DNA from: JAAYAO01 sp051133435
GTDB taxonomy: Bacteria > Actinomycetota > Actinomycetes > Propionibacteriales > Propionibacteriaceae
Assembly: GCF_051133435.1 (NCBI RefSeq)
Contig: NZ_JBPGNY010000002.1
Span: 124,001-188,000, forward strand
DNA: 64,000 nt
Direction of reading: 5' to 3'
Shown here: one piece after another, positions 17,378 to 25,618 of the stretch
How positions within the stretch are numbered: position 1 is the first letter of the stretch
How the letters are laid out: each line of letters opens with the position of its first letter
Notes under the pieces: model-generated
What the model was told of the DNA's origin: nothing
The model's database searches: none
What the model saw: the letters and a program-made list of their open reading frames with translations, nothing else
Program-made: the position numbers and the translations under genes

Positions 17378-18112
17378 CTAGATTTCGCCGGTGTATTCAC
17401 GCGGCGTTTGGTCGTCACCGGAATCGGGGTAACGGGTGCGCAACAGACCTCGACAGAAGTGCGCATTACCGTCCACCGAAACCCGCACGGTTCGGGCGAA
17501 TCGCAGTTTCACCGGAATCCGATCACGCGGCACCGGTGACCCGTCCTCGTCGACCATCACCGGCAGACCGGGATCGTTCGACAACCCGATGTCGGCGCGC
17601 CGACGCAACAGTCCGGCCTTCTCCTTGCCCTCGGGCAGATCTGACAACTGCAGGTCGAACAGCGCTTCGGGTTCGAGTTCGCGTTCCCGCAATGCCTGCC
17701 CACAGGCCCGCTCCAGGGCTGCGACATAGGCCTTGCGCTGAAAGGTCGAACGCAACTCGTCCAGGTCTTCGAGGGCTTCGTGTCCGAAGGTGCCCCGGTA
17801 CCCGGCCATCGCGGCCAAGCCGGCGTTGATCTTCTCCGAGTCGTGATGATCGTCGAGTTCCACGCGCACCCGCCCGACCCCCAGGAGACCCATCAGGGCC
17901 TCCTGGGCATCGGAACACATCAGGTACGCGAAGTTCGGTGCGCAGAATGCGGTGGGTAGACGTAGATGGACGTCCACGTCACCGTTGTCGGAGACGTCCC
18001 AACTGCGGACGAATCCGAGGTCGGTGATCGGCTCATCCAGCTCCGGGTCGATCACTGTCCCCAACGCCGCCCACACCGCTTCACGTAGGCCCTGCGTGGT
18101 GGTGATGGTCAT
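17378..18112 (-). CDS. DUF59/MIP18-type iron-sulfur assembly protein with extra C-terminal domain
   Basis: 244 residues. The first 90 residues are a MIP18/DUF59 domain with the signature IDPELDEPITDLGFV and the conserved Cys in PTAFCAPNFAYLM. In other systems such domains assist Fe-S or diiron insertion. The remaining 150 residues are a domain I do not recognise from elsewhere; it contains a Cys in NAHFCRGLLRTRYP near the end. The gene overlaps the preceding amidohydrolase by ATGA, and homologues recur at this place in actinobacterial prm operons. A role in metallation of the hydroxylase or reductase is a reasonable inference, not shown by sequence. Confidence 0.8.
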   Translation of the reverse strand: MTITTTQGLREAVWAALGTVIDPELDEPITDLGFVRSWDVSDNGDVDVHLRLPTAFCAPNFAYLMCSDAQEALMGLLGVGRVRVELDDHHDSEKINAGLAAMAGYRGTFGHEALEDLDELRSTFQRKAYVAALERACGQALRERELEPEALFDLQLSDLPEGKEKAGLLRRRADIGLSNDPGLPVMVDEDGSPVPRDRIPVKLRFARTVRVSVDGNAHFCRGLLRTRYPDSGDDQTPREYTGEI

Positions 18113-19185
18113 CGCGCCACCGCAGGAGTCCGCGCCGCCTCCGCATCGCTACCGGTGCTGGTCGGCTCCATCGCCTCGTTGGCCTGCGGCTCGCTGTCAC
18201 CGGGCTGCACCTGGCACTCGGCCGGCACCTCGATGTCGTACATCCGGGCCGCGTTGAGGCCGAGGATCTTCTTCTTGTTCTCGACCGTCAGCGGACCGTA
18301 CTCGGTCATGTCGGCCGGGATCTGGAAGTCCACGAACTTCTCCACCAGCCACTTGGGCGACCACAGCGCGTAGTCACTGGCGAAGAGGATCTTCTCGTCA
18401 CCGATCCAGTACAGGAGTTCACCGATGACCTGGGCGAAGTAGCGCGGGCGGGTGTGGATGAACGGGATGGCGACGGCGAGGCCGGCGTACACGTTCGACT
18501 CCTGGGTCGCGATCCAGCAGAAGTCCTCCAGGCGCGGCAGACCGCAGTGCTCGACGATGAAGTTGAGATCGGTGAAGTCGGTCGCCACGTGGTCGACGTC
18601 ATCGACGTTGAAGGCGTCCTTGTCGAGCGGACGAATCGTCGGGCCCTTGTGCACGTGGATGTGCTTGATGCCCAGCTCGCGTGCGGCCTCCAGGTACCGC
18701 ACCGACCACGGGTCGTCCAGGCGCCAACCGCGGGAGTCACCGTTCCATTCGGCGGTGTAGAGCTTGATGCCCTTGAGGTTGAACTTCTCGGCATCGGCGT
18801 GGAGCCGTTCCAGACCGACCTCACCGTCGCGCGGATCCCAGGCGTGGTTGTAGGTCAGCTTGTCGGGGTGTTCCTGGCACAGTGCCCAGGAGTCGTCCAC
18901 CTGCGCGAAGTTGTTGATGTAGAACTCACGCAAAATGGTGGCCTGGAAGATGGCGTGGTCGACATAACCATCCTCGAAAAGGTCCTTCATGAACTTTTCT
19001 TTGCCGTAGTAGCAGTAGGTTTCGTAATCCCACTTCTCACTCTCGGGCGAAAGGTTCGCGTGGTAATCGTAGAAGCAGTCGATGAACTGCTTTCCGTGGA
19101 TGTTGCGGTGATTCGATTCGCGGCCGTCCCACAGATGGACGTGGCTGTCCACGATGAAGTACTTGTCGCCATTCTTTTCGTACAT
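18109..19185 (-). CDS. Amidohydrolase-2 family protein of the propane operon
   Basis: 358 residues from ATG 19185 with GGAGGAG upstream. The TIM-barrel metal-dependent hydrolase begins with VDSHVHLWDGR (HxH motif), has KHIHVHKGPT and FIVEHCGLPR in the middle and FASDYALWSP near the end, as in the amidohydrolase-2/decarboxylase group. It is separated from prmD by a strong hairpin. The family includes decarboxylases and lactonases. Its conserved presence in prm loci suggests an assembly or downstream metabolic role that has no firm assignment. The last 40 residues are a low-complexity acidic, Ala/Thr-rich tail. Confidence 0.85.
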   Translation of the reverse strand: MYEKNGDKYFIVDSHVHLWDGRESNHRNIHGKQFIDCFYDYHANLSPESEKWDYETYCYYGKEKFMKDLFEDGYVDHAIFQATILREFYINNFAQVDDSWALCQEHPDKLTYNHAWDPRDGEVGLERLHADAEKFNLKGIKLYTAEWNGDSRGWRLDDPWSVRYLEAARELGIKHIHVHKGPTIRPLDKDAFNVDDVDHVATDFTDLNFIVEHCGLPRLEDFCWIATQESNVYAGLAVAIPFIHTRPRYFAQVIGELLYWIGDEKILFASDYALWSPKWLVEKFVDFQIPADMTEYGPLTVENKKKILGLNAARMYDIEVPAECQVQPGDSEPQANEAMEPTSTGSDAEAARTPAVAR

Positions 19186-19264
19186 TGGAAAACTTCTCCT
19201 CCGGTGCAAGGGGATGTAAATCTGGTTTGGGTGAATCTGTCGCGGTCCCGGATTGTTGGGCCCG

Positions 19265-19300
19265 CTCCGGACGGGGCGAGGTCGACAGCCCCGTCCGGAG
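19265..19300 (-). repeat. Intercistronic hairpin between prmD and the amidohydrolase gene
   Basis: A perfect 13-base stem, CTCCGGACGGGGC (19265-19277) with GCCCCGTCCGGAG (19288-19300), and a 10-base loop, beginning 9 bases after the prmD stop. There is no T-run after it on the minus strand, so an mRNA-stabilising or partially terminating element is more likely than a full stop. It would separate prmABCD from the accessory genes. Confidence 0.75.
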
Positions 19301-19308
19301 GCTGGTTG

Positions 19309-19653
19309 TCACATCACATCGAGGTCGAAACCGATGTACTCCGCCGCATCTTCGGGGCTGGCGAAGAGCATCGTCTTGTCGTCGAAGTGGACCATTCGTC
19401 CGTAGTGGGTCGAGGAGATCTCCTCGAAGGCCGAGGAGTCGAAGTCCTCACCCAGGTACTCGCTGATCTCGTCGTAATCGAAGACCAGGACGCCGGTGCC
19501 GTCGACACGAGTCATGGACGGGTAGCGGGTCAGCGCCACGCCCTCCTTCTCACTCATGTAGTCGGCGACGGCTTCACCGATCTGGCTGTTCATCAGCGTG
19601 ACGCCACACTTGTTCGAAGATTCGACGTCGGAACCGAATTTCATGTCAGTCAT
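19309..19653 (-). CDS. prmD: Propane monooxygenase coupling protein
   Basis: 114 residues from ATG 19653, overlapping the prmC stop as ATGA. It is a MmoB/DmpM-type effector: small, acidic, with KCGVTLMNSQIGEAVADYM near the start, where the Asn-Ser segment approaches the diiron cavity, and a C-terminal RVDGTGVLVFDYDEISEYLG. It binds the hydroxylase and couples NADH use to substrate oxidation. It is last of the four monooxygenase genes. Longer in-frame starts would lie within prmC and are rejected. Confidence 0.92.
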   Translation of the reverse strand: MTDMKFGSDVESSNKCGVTLMNSQIGEAVADYMSEKEGVALTRYPSMTRVDGTGVLVFDYDEISEYLGEDFDSSAFEEISSTHYGRMVHFDDKTMLFASPEDAAEYIGFDLDVM

Positions 19654-20756
19654 GCTTGGATCTCCTTGGGTACTTCGAGGCCGATGTCGCCCAGCAGGGT
19701 GGCCATGGATTGCTTCGCCCGTCCGAGGGAATCGGCGTAGGTGACGGGCTTCTCGTGCGGCTGCGACCAGATGGGCTGCAGCTTGTTGGCAGCCTCGAGG
19801 CTGACCGGCACCCACCGCTCGAGCCATTCGCCCATCAGCTTGCGGTTGGCTTCGCCGTGCTCCTCGTCACTGCTGAGCATCTTGAACAGGGCCCGGCTAC
19901 CGCGCAGGTTGTTGTTGTAGTCGTACTCGGCGGTACCGATCAGGGTCGGGGTGACGTAGTCGCTGTTGCGGGCCGCCACCTGCATCACCAGGTGGCTGCG
20001 GAACAGCGCACCCACCAGTTGCTCGAAGACGATGTTGGTGGCGAAGTGCATCTCGGCCCAGTCGTCGATGGCGGTGATGCGTTCGAGGTTCTCCCGCACC
20101 CCCTGCCATTCGGGGGCGTTGTGCCAGGTTTCCCGATGGGCACTCCCGTCGAATCCCTCCAGGGCTTCGCTGAGATCCAGGTTGAACAGGGCCAGGTCCT
20201 GGGCGACCCGAATCTTGTGCCCGGCAGCCACCGCCGCGCAGGTGTTGATCATGTTGGTCGGGCCCAGGCGGTTCATCGGCGTGAAGACGTGCAGTCCCAA
20301 GCCGTTCTCGGCGTGCATCCAGGCGCCGACATTGCGTTCCACGAAGCGCGTCCAGGAGGCGTCCCACGCATCGTAGGCATGTGCGTTCTTGGCATTGGTG
20401 AGGCTGAGCTGCACCTGCGCCACCACTTCGGCACCCCGGCGGTAGATGGTCTGGTTCCACTCCTCGTTGGGGTCGCGGAACACGTGCCAGTCACTGGACT
20501 TCAGTGCCGTCCAGTCCTTGGGGTACCCACCCGGGCCGTTGCCGAACCCGTAGATCCAGCCCTGGGTCAGGTACCGGTCGGGGTCGGGCTGTACGTCGAC
20601 GGTGACGTCCTCGTACATCGTGGCGCGGCGCTTGGCCGGCTGGAAGTAGTTGTAGTGCCGGCTGGTCGAGCTGGGGAACTCCAGCGCGCCGGCCTCGGCG
20701 TCGGTGAACTCGATACTGGGGAAGCTGCGGGTTGTGGTGGCTGTCTGCTCTGACAT
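19650..20756 (-). CDS. prmC: Propane monooxygenase hydroxylase small (beta) subunit
   Basis: 368 residues. It shows the beta-subunit fold of soluble diiron monooxygenases, with the N-terminal SRHYNYFQPAKRRATMYEDVT and the alpha-like helical core lacking the ExxH ligands. The order prmA-prmB-prmC-prmD (large hydroxylase, reductase, small hydroxylase, coupling) is the one described for Gordonia and Rhodococcus. It starts 29 bases after the reductase stop and overlaps prmD by four bases. Length is normal. Confidence 0.92.
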   Translation of the reverse strand: MSEQTATTTRSFPSIEFTDAEAGALEFPSSTSRHYNYFQPAKRRATMYEDVTVDVQPDPDRYLTQGWIYGFGNGPGGYPKDWTALKSSDWHVFRDPNEEWNQTIYRRGAEVVAQVQLSLTNAKNAHAYDAWDASWTRFVERNVGAWMHAENGLGLHVFTPMNRLGPTNMINTCAAVAAGHKIRVAQDLALFNLDLSEALEGFDGSAHRETWHNAPEWQGVRENLERITAIDDWAEMHFATNIVFEQLVGALFRSHLVMQVAARNSDYVTPTLIGTAEYDYNNNLRGSRALFKMLSSDEEHGEANRKLMGEWLERWVPVSLEAANKLQPIWSQPHEKPVTYADSLGRAKQSMATLLGDIGLEVPKEIQA

Positions 20757-20785
20757 GCCTGCCTCCTATTTGCTGTGCGGTGCCG

Positions 20786-21844
20786 TCACACGGTCGCGGC
20801 GACGGCGGATTCGAACTTGTCGTAATGGGTTTGCTGAATCGGAACGCCTTCACGCTCCATGAGCTCCAGGGCGGCATCGACCATCGGCGGTGGCCCGCAG
20901 AGGTAGACGTCGCGCTCGGGCAGGATCAGTTGGCTGCGCTCGACCGCATCGGTGACCATGCCCACCTCACCGTCGGACAACCCGAGGGATGACCAGTCCG
21001 GGTCATCGGTGTGGGACAGCACGACGGTGAAGGCGAAGTCACTGAACTTCTCCCCCAGGGCCTTGATCTCGTCCAGGTAGAAGAGGTCATCCGGCGTTCG
21101 GGCTCCGTAGAAGAAACGCACCTCACGATCGATGCCGTTCTCGGCCATGTGGCGCACGATCGACAACAGGGGGGCCATTCCGGCACCGCCGCCGATACAC
21201 ACCACGGGGCGTTCCTCACCCGGTTTGACCGTGCACGAGCCGTAGGGCCCGGTGAGTTTCAACTCATCGCCGGCCTTCAGCTCGTTGTCGAGCATCTCGG
21301 CCATCTTTCCGCCGGGATACTGCTTGATCAGGAACTCCAACGCGGTCGGATCCGCCTGGGTCGAGGCCATCGAGAAGGAGCGGGTGTCCGCACAGTCCGG
21401 CAGATGGATGTCCGCGTACTGTCCGGCCTTGAAGGTGAACCCCTTCTGAGGCGCCACCACATCGAGTTTCAACGAAACGATGTCGGAGGTGACGTGGGTG
21501 ATGGCCGCGATCTTGGTGGTGATTTCCTGGATCGGCACTGCGTTGTGGATCTCGTCCTCGTCGTAGTTGAGGAGTTCGATCTGGCAGTCGCTGTAGGCGT
21601 GGGCCTTGCAGAGCAAGGTGTAGCCCTCGTCCAGTTCGAAATCGTTCAGCGCGAAGGTCGAGTAGTAGTCGAGCTGGATGTCACCGTCGAGCACGAAGGA
21701 CTTGCAGGCCGAACAGCGACCCTCACGGCATCCGTGCATCAGGTTCACACCCTGGCGGAATGCTGCATCCAGGATCGTCTCGTCCTCGTCCACCTCCATC
21801 TCGAGATCAACCGGCTCGAACGTGATGGTGTATTTCTCCCCCAT
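20786..21844 (-). CDS. prmB: Propane monooxygenase reductase
   Basis: 352 residues. An N-terminal plant-type 2Fe-2S domain has Cys39, 44, 47 and 79 (HGCREGRCSACKS and LLCKAH). Then come a flavodoxin-reductase FAD domain with RSFSMAS (155-161) and an NADH domain with IGGGAGMAPLLS (about 217-228) and YLCGPPPMVDA. It passes electrons from NADH through FAD and the cluster to the PrmA diiron centre. A strong hairpin lies between prmA and this gene. Confidence 0.93.
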   Translation of the reverse strand: MGEKYTITFEPVDLEMEVDEDETILDAAFRQGVNLMHGCREGRCSACKSFVLDGDIQLDYYSTFALNDFELDEGYTLLCKAHAYSDCQIELLNYDEDEIHNAVPIQEITTKIAAITHVTSDIVSLKLDVVAPQKGFTFKAGQYADIHLPDCADTRSFSMASTQADPTALEFLIKQYPGGKMAEMLDNELKAGDELKLTGPYGSCTVKPGEERPVVCIGGGAGMAPLLSIVRHMAENGIDREVRFFYGARTPDDLFYLDEIKALGEKFSDFAFTVVLSHTDDPDWSSLGLSDGEVGMVTDAVERSQLILPERDVYLCGPPPMVDAALELMEREGVPIQQTHYDKFESAVAATV

Positions 21845-21869
21845 CGAGGCTCCTTTCGGGTGGGCCGGA

Positions 21870-21910
21870 AATGGCCGGGACCGGACGCGTGGAAGCCGGT
21901 CCCGGCCATT
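21870..21910 (-). repeat. Intercistronic hairpin between prmA and prmB
   Basis: A perfect 15-base stem, AATGGCCGGGACCGG (21870-21884) with CCGGTCCCGGCCATT (21896-21910), and an 11-base loop, in the 88-base gap. The arms extend by three more pairs with one bulged A. No T-run follows. It could protect the upstream prmA message from 3'-5' decay and so raise hydroxylase over reductase. Confidence 0.75.
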
Positions 21911-21932
21911 CCGTGGTGATCAGTCCGTGGGA

Positions 21933-23591
21933 TCAGGCGTTGGCAGTTGCCTTGGCCGGTCGTCCACCCGGACCGCCGGCGCGGTACTCGGCCATGTGGG
22001 CCTCGCGCTCTTCGGGTGTCATTTCGTTGAGCAGGACGTTCGGGCTGTTGAAGGTGATGCCCCGGACGTCGTCGAGAGTCCACATCTTGCTGGGGTCGTC
22101 CAGATCCAGATGCGGCTGTGGGATCAGGGTCTTGCCGTCGTCACGCACGTAACCGAGGTTGGTGATGACGTCGGCCAGGTCCTGACCGTGGTGCAGGGTC
22201 TCCCATTCACGGTGACCGGTGAGGCGGCCCATGTTCGGGGTCTCCCGGCCCTCGTATTCACCGCGGAAGGCGGTGATGTCGGTCCACGCACAGGTCTCGG
22301 AGCAGTAGGTACGCACCTGTCCGTCGACCGACTCCATCACGGTGTCCTCGCGGATCAGGCAGGGCACCATGCAGGTCCAGCAACGGTGCGGGTACTGGTA
22401 GTCCACGTCCTCGAAGGCGATGGGCTTGTTCTTGCCCGGGTGCTTCAGCCGGTTGTAGTTCTCCCACCACTTGCCGAAGCTGTTGTACCAACCCGGGTAC
22501 TTCTCCTCGAACCACTCGAAGTCGGTATCGGTCATCGGGTCGATGCGCCAGTAGTTGACCGGCCAGCCGGTGGCGAAGAACTGCGCCACGTTGTGCACGT
22601 AGTGCTTGTTGACGATCCGGTTCCAGGCCTCCTCGACCAGGTCGTGGGGGATCTTCAAGCCGTACTTCTCCAGCGGAATCAGGTACGAACGGTAGTAGTC
22701 GTCGTAGATCCAGCGGCGCCACATCTCGGCGTAGGACTCGCGATCCTTGCGGCGGTCCTTGGTGCCGTATTCGATGAAGGTGCCGATGGCCGCGTCCACC
22801 ACGCAGTGGTTGTTCCACCACGCATAACGGAGGTCGCGTTCCAACAGCGGACGGTTGCGCTCGTCGGCCAGAGCCATCAACAGGATCGAGTAGCCGTTGG
22901 AGATGTGGCGGGACTCGTCCGACTGCACCGAGTGGAAGACCGTCGGCATCAGGTAGTCACCGTTGGCCGCGGCCTCGTCCGGCATGGCCACGAACAGGGT
23001 GTTGGTGAAGGCCGTTTCGGCAACCACCGTCAGGTAGATGTTCGCCGCGGTGATGGCGTCACCGGTGATGAAGCCCTCACCGAACTGACGACCGATGGTG
23101 CCGGCGTAGTTGTTGGCGAAGTTGCGTTCGGTGGAATCGAACCCGGCGGGGTCGATGTAGTGGTTCATGTACAACTTCTTGAGGTTCATCTGGATCGTCG
23201 AGTGACGCACCTCGTCGATCATCTGAACCGCCAACCCGTTGTGGATCTCGGGATTGGGAACCGCGTCGATCGCCATGGGCATGGCGCGTGCGGCGGAGAT
23301 CTCGGGGAACGGGATGATGCTGAGGAAGAGCTTCTGCCATTCCATCCAGCGCTGCTGCACCTGGCGGAACATGTTGCCGCGGATAGCGCCGTCCATCGCC
23401 CCGAATACCCGGTTGTCCTTCTCTTCCTCCATCGGGAAGTAAGAACGCATGATCTGCTTCAGAGGGTCCTTCTTCGGCGCCTTTTCGAAGGTGTAGTCGG
23501 TGCCGAACCGTGTGGCAGGGGTGGCGAAGGTGGGCTCCCAGGACAACTCTGTGATCTTGGCATGAGCTTTACTGAGACTCTGTCGGCTCAT
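21933..23591 (-). CDS. prmA: Propane monooxygenase hydroxylase large (alpha) subunit
   Basis: 552 residues from the second ATG (23591), because GGAGG lies five bases before it and spans the first ATG at 23603. It is the diiron catalytic subunit. The six expected carboxylate/His ligands are visible in two half-sites: Glu97, Glu127 with His130 (DEVRH), and Glu192, Glu226 with His229 (DESRH). It hydroxylates propane at C-2; the mycobacterial MimA homologues also oxidise acetone and phenol. It is the first gene of an eight-gene operon and is divergent from the activator gene, with paired palindromes between them. Confidence 0.94.
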   Translation of the reverse strand: MSRQSLSKAHAKITELSWEPTFATPATRFGTDYTFEKAPKKDPLKQIMRSYFPMEEEKDNRVFGAMDGAIRGNMFRQVQQRWMEWQKLFLSIIPFPEISAARAMPMAIDAVPNPEIHNGLAVQMIDEVRHSTIQMNLKKLYMNHYIDPAGFDSTERNFANNYAGTIGRQFGEGFITGDAITAANIYLTVVAETAFTNTLFVAMPDEAAANGDYLMPTVFHSVQSDESRHISNGYSILLMALADERNRPLLERDLRYAWWNNHCVVDAAIGTFIEYGTKDRRKDRESYAEMWRRWIYDDYYRSYLIPLEKYGLKIPHDLVEEAWNRIVNKHYVHNVAQFFATGWPVNYWRIDPMTDTDFEWFEEKYPGWYNSFGKWWENYNRLKHPGKNKPIAFEDVDYQYPHRCWTCMVPCLIREDTVMESVDGQVRTYCSETCAWTDITAFRGEYEGRETPNMGRLTGHREWETLHHGQDLADVITNLGYVRDDGKTLIPQPHLDLDDPSKMWTLDDVRGITFNSPNVLLNEMTPEEREAHMAEYRAGGPGGRPAKATANA

Positions 23592-23680
23592 TGTTGCCTC
23601 CATGGGTTGGGGAGTCGGTCTCCGGTGACCAACTCGCTGCCGATGTCCTCAAGAAGACCCGCAATGTGACCCGCGCCACG

Positions 23681-23715
23681 TCTCATCGTGAGAAAAGCTT
23701 CGTCTCAATGTGAGA
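23681..23715. promoter_or_regulatory. Tandem activator sites TCTCANNNTGAGA upstream of prmA
   Basis: Two perfect inverted repeats with 5-base arms and a 3-base spacer: TCTCATCGTGAGA (23681-23693) and TCTCAATGTGAGA (23703-23715). Centres are 22 bases apart, two helical turns. They lie about 90 to 125 bases upstream of the prmA start, an enhancer-like distance that suits the Fis-type helix-turn-helix of the divergent regulator. They also lie about 100 bases upstream of that regulator's own start. Confidence 0.75.
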
Positions 23716-23815
23716 TGTGTCACCATCTGCCGGTTACGTAGTCTTAAGTGATCGCAGACCAGCGCCCCATTTCCGGGCGTGCAGGACCGGTCTGCGGACC
23801 CGAGAAAGGATGGGG

Positions 23816-25537
23816 ATGAACTACGAATCGTCAGGAGAGGGCACCAGCGGGGCGGCCAGCCTCGAGTTGCTGGCGCGCGATGAGGCGCAGGCACAGAAGG
23901 CCCTGGTGCGGGTCAGACCCACGATCCTCAAATCCTGGCGTCGCTGCCGTGATTGGCAGATCGAATCCAAGCCCTTCGAGCCGCGATTCACCGACGAACT
24001 CTCCTCCACCCTGCTGACCGATATGGGGGAGTCGGAGTTCGCCCGGCTCACCGACGCCCTCGCCGACGAACCGGCTGCGGTTCTGCTCACCGCCGCCGAC
24101 GGGGTGGTGCTGGCCCGTCACAGCGGCGACCGCACCTTGGCGCGTCGGCTCGACAAGGTGAACCTCGCGCCCGGCTTCTCGTATCACGAGTCCGAAGTGG
24201 GCACCAATGGCATCGGCACCGCCCTGCAGCACGGCACCTCGATGCAGGTACACGGGGGTGAGCACTATGTCGAGAACCTGGCGTCGTTCAGTTGTGCCGG
24301 GGTGCCGGTGATCCACCCGTTGTCGAAGAAGCTGCTGGGTGTCCTCGACATCACGCTGGACGCCCGGCACGCCAATTCGTTGGTGCTGGCGATCGCCAAA
24401 CAGATGTCCGCACGCCTGCAGGATCTGCTGTTGGATTTGTCGCCCAACTCCGACCGTTCGCTGTTCTACGAGTTCCAGCGCGCCGAGATGCAGGGCATGC
24501 CCCTGATGGCGATCGGGGAGAGTTTCACCGCATTGAGCAGTGCCACCCAGGAGAGTTTTTCGGTCACCGACCAGACCAGTTTGTTGGAGCATGCCCGCGA
24601 TCATTCCGAGCCGGGTACCTCCATCCTGGAACTGCCGTCCGGTCGGGTCGTGCGCCTCGATACCCGCAGCGCCGAGAGCACCGGCTTGCTCGTCCGGATC
24701 CAGAGCCAGTCGCAGACCAGCCGACCGGCCCCCTCCGGCCCTCCGGTACCGGGTCTGGCCGGCAACAGCATCCCGTGGCGTCGGATCGTCGACCGGGCCC
24801 TGGAGATTCGTCGGCGCGATGCATGGCTGATGGTGGAAGGTGAGCGTGGCTCCGGCAAGATGGCCTTGCTGCAGGCGGTGGAACGGGCCCACGCACCGAG
24901 CAGCCTGCCCCTCGTCGTCGACGCCGCGAGCCCCGGCGCCACCGAGGCGGTGCTGAACGCCCTCGATGACCAGCGCACCGTGCTGCTGCGCAATGCCGAA
25001 CGGTTGTCCCCCGACGACGTCGAACACCTGGGTGCCGAGTTGCAGGAGTACGGCGGCGATGCCACCGGTGGCTTCCTGGCGGTGACCGTCACCCCGCCGA
25101 TCAGTGATCACCTGATGACCAGCCTGATGCCCTTCATCGCCCACACCCTGCGGCTGCCCCCGTTGCGGCATCACATGGAGGATCTGCCCGCCATCGTCCG
25201 GCACCTGCTCGATCGCCACCGGTCGGACCTGAGGTTCTCCACCGCCGCCCTGGCGCAGTTGAGTCGGCTGCCGTGGCCGGGCAATGTCGCCGAACTGGAG
25301 GACGTGCTGCTCAAGGTGATGCGCACCCAGCGTTCCGGAACGGTCGAGTTGGAGGACCTGCCCGGCCAATGCCGGGCCACCGCCCGGCGCCAGCTCACCA
25401 CGATGGAGTGGCTGGAACGCGACGCCATCGTCCGGGCCCTGGACGAGCAATCGGGCAACAAACAGCGGGCTGCGGAATCGCTGGGCATGTCCCGGGCCAC
25501 GATCTACCGCAAGATCCGGGAGTACGGCATCAGTTGA
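23816..25537 (+). CDS. MimR/AcoR-type GAF activator with degenerate AAA+ domain
   Basis: 573 residues from ATG 23816; ATG 23810 is equally in frame, but AAGGATGG spaces to the later one. Order: N-terminal helical region with KSWRRCRDW, GAF-like sensor (about 80-200, with NLAPGFSYHESEVGTNGIGT), an NtrC-like ATPase domain (about 335-530) and a C-terminal Fis-type HTH (GNKQRAAESLGMSRATIYRK). The ATPase keeps a Walker-A-like GERGSGKM, but the Walker B region reads VLLRNAERL and the sigma-54-contact GAFTGA loop is absent. In Mycobacterium, MimR activates the homologous operon, with acetone reported as inducer; the same role is inferred here. Confidence 0.85.
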   Translation: MNYESSGEGTSGAASLELLARDEAQAQKALVRVRPTILKSWRRCRDWQIESKPFEPRFTDELSSTLLTDMGESEFARLTDALADEPAAVLLTAADGVVLARHSGDRTLARRLDKVNLAPGFSYHESEVGTNGIGTALQHGTSMQVHGGEHYVENLASFSCAGVPVIHPLSKKLLGVLDITLDARHANSLVLAIAKQMSARLQDLLLDLSPNSDRSLFYEFQRAEMQGMPLMAIGESFTALSSATQESFSVTDQTSLLEHARDHSEPGTSILELPSGRVVRLDTRSAESTGLLVRIQSQSQTSRPAPSGPPVPGLAGNSIPWRRIVDRALEIRRRDAWLMVEGERGSGKMALLQAVERAHAPSSLPLVVDAASPGATEAVLNALDDQRTVLLRNAERLSPDDVEHLGAELQEYGGDATGGFLAVTVTPPISDHLMTSLMPFIAHTLRLPPLRHHMEDLPAIVRHLLDRHRSDLRFSTAALAQLSRLPWPGNVAELEDVLLKVMRTQRSGTVELEDLPGQCRATARRQLTTMEWLERDAIVRALDEQSGNKQRAAESLGMSRATIYRKIREYGIS

Positions 25538-25618
25538 CCCGGGCGGGCCGGGCCTCGGTGTCCGCGCCCGGTGCTGGACCGAACACCCCAACACCATTCA
25601 CCCCGAACACCGACGCAG

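Noticed and set aside
23592..23680. Sigma-54-like -24/-12 promoter (TGGC....TTGC) upstream of prmA on the minus strand
   Set aside because: A TGGC and a TTGC are present near 23660-23680, but the distance between them is three bases too long for the consensus, and actinobacteria generally lack sigma-54.
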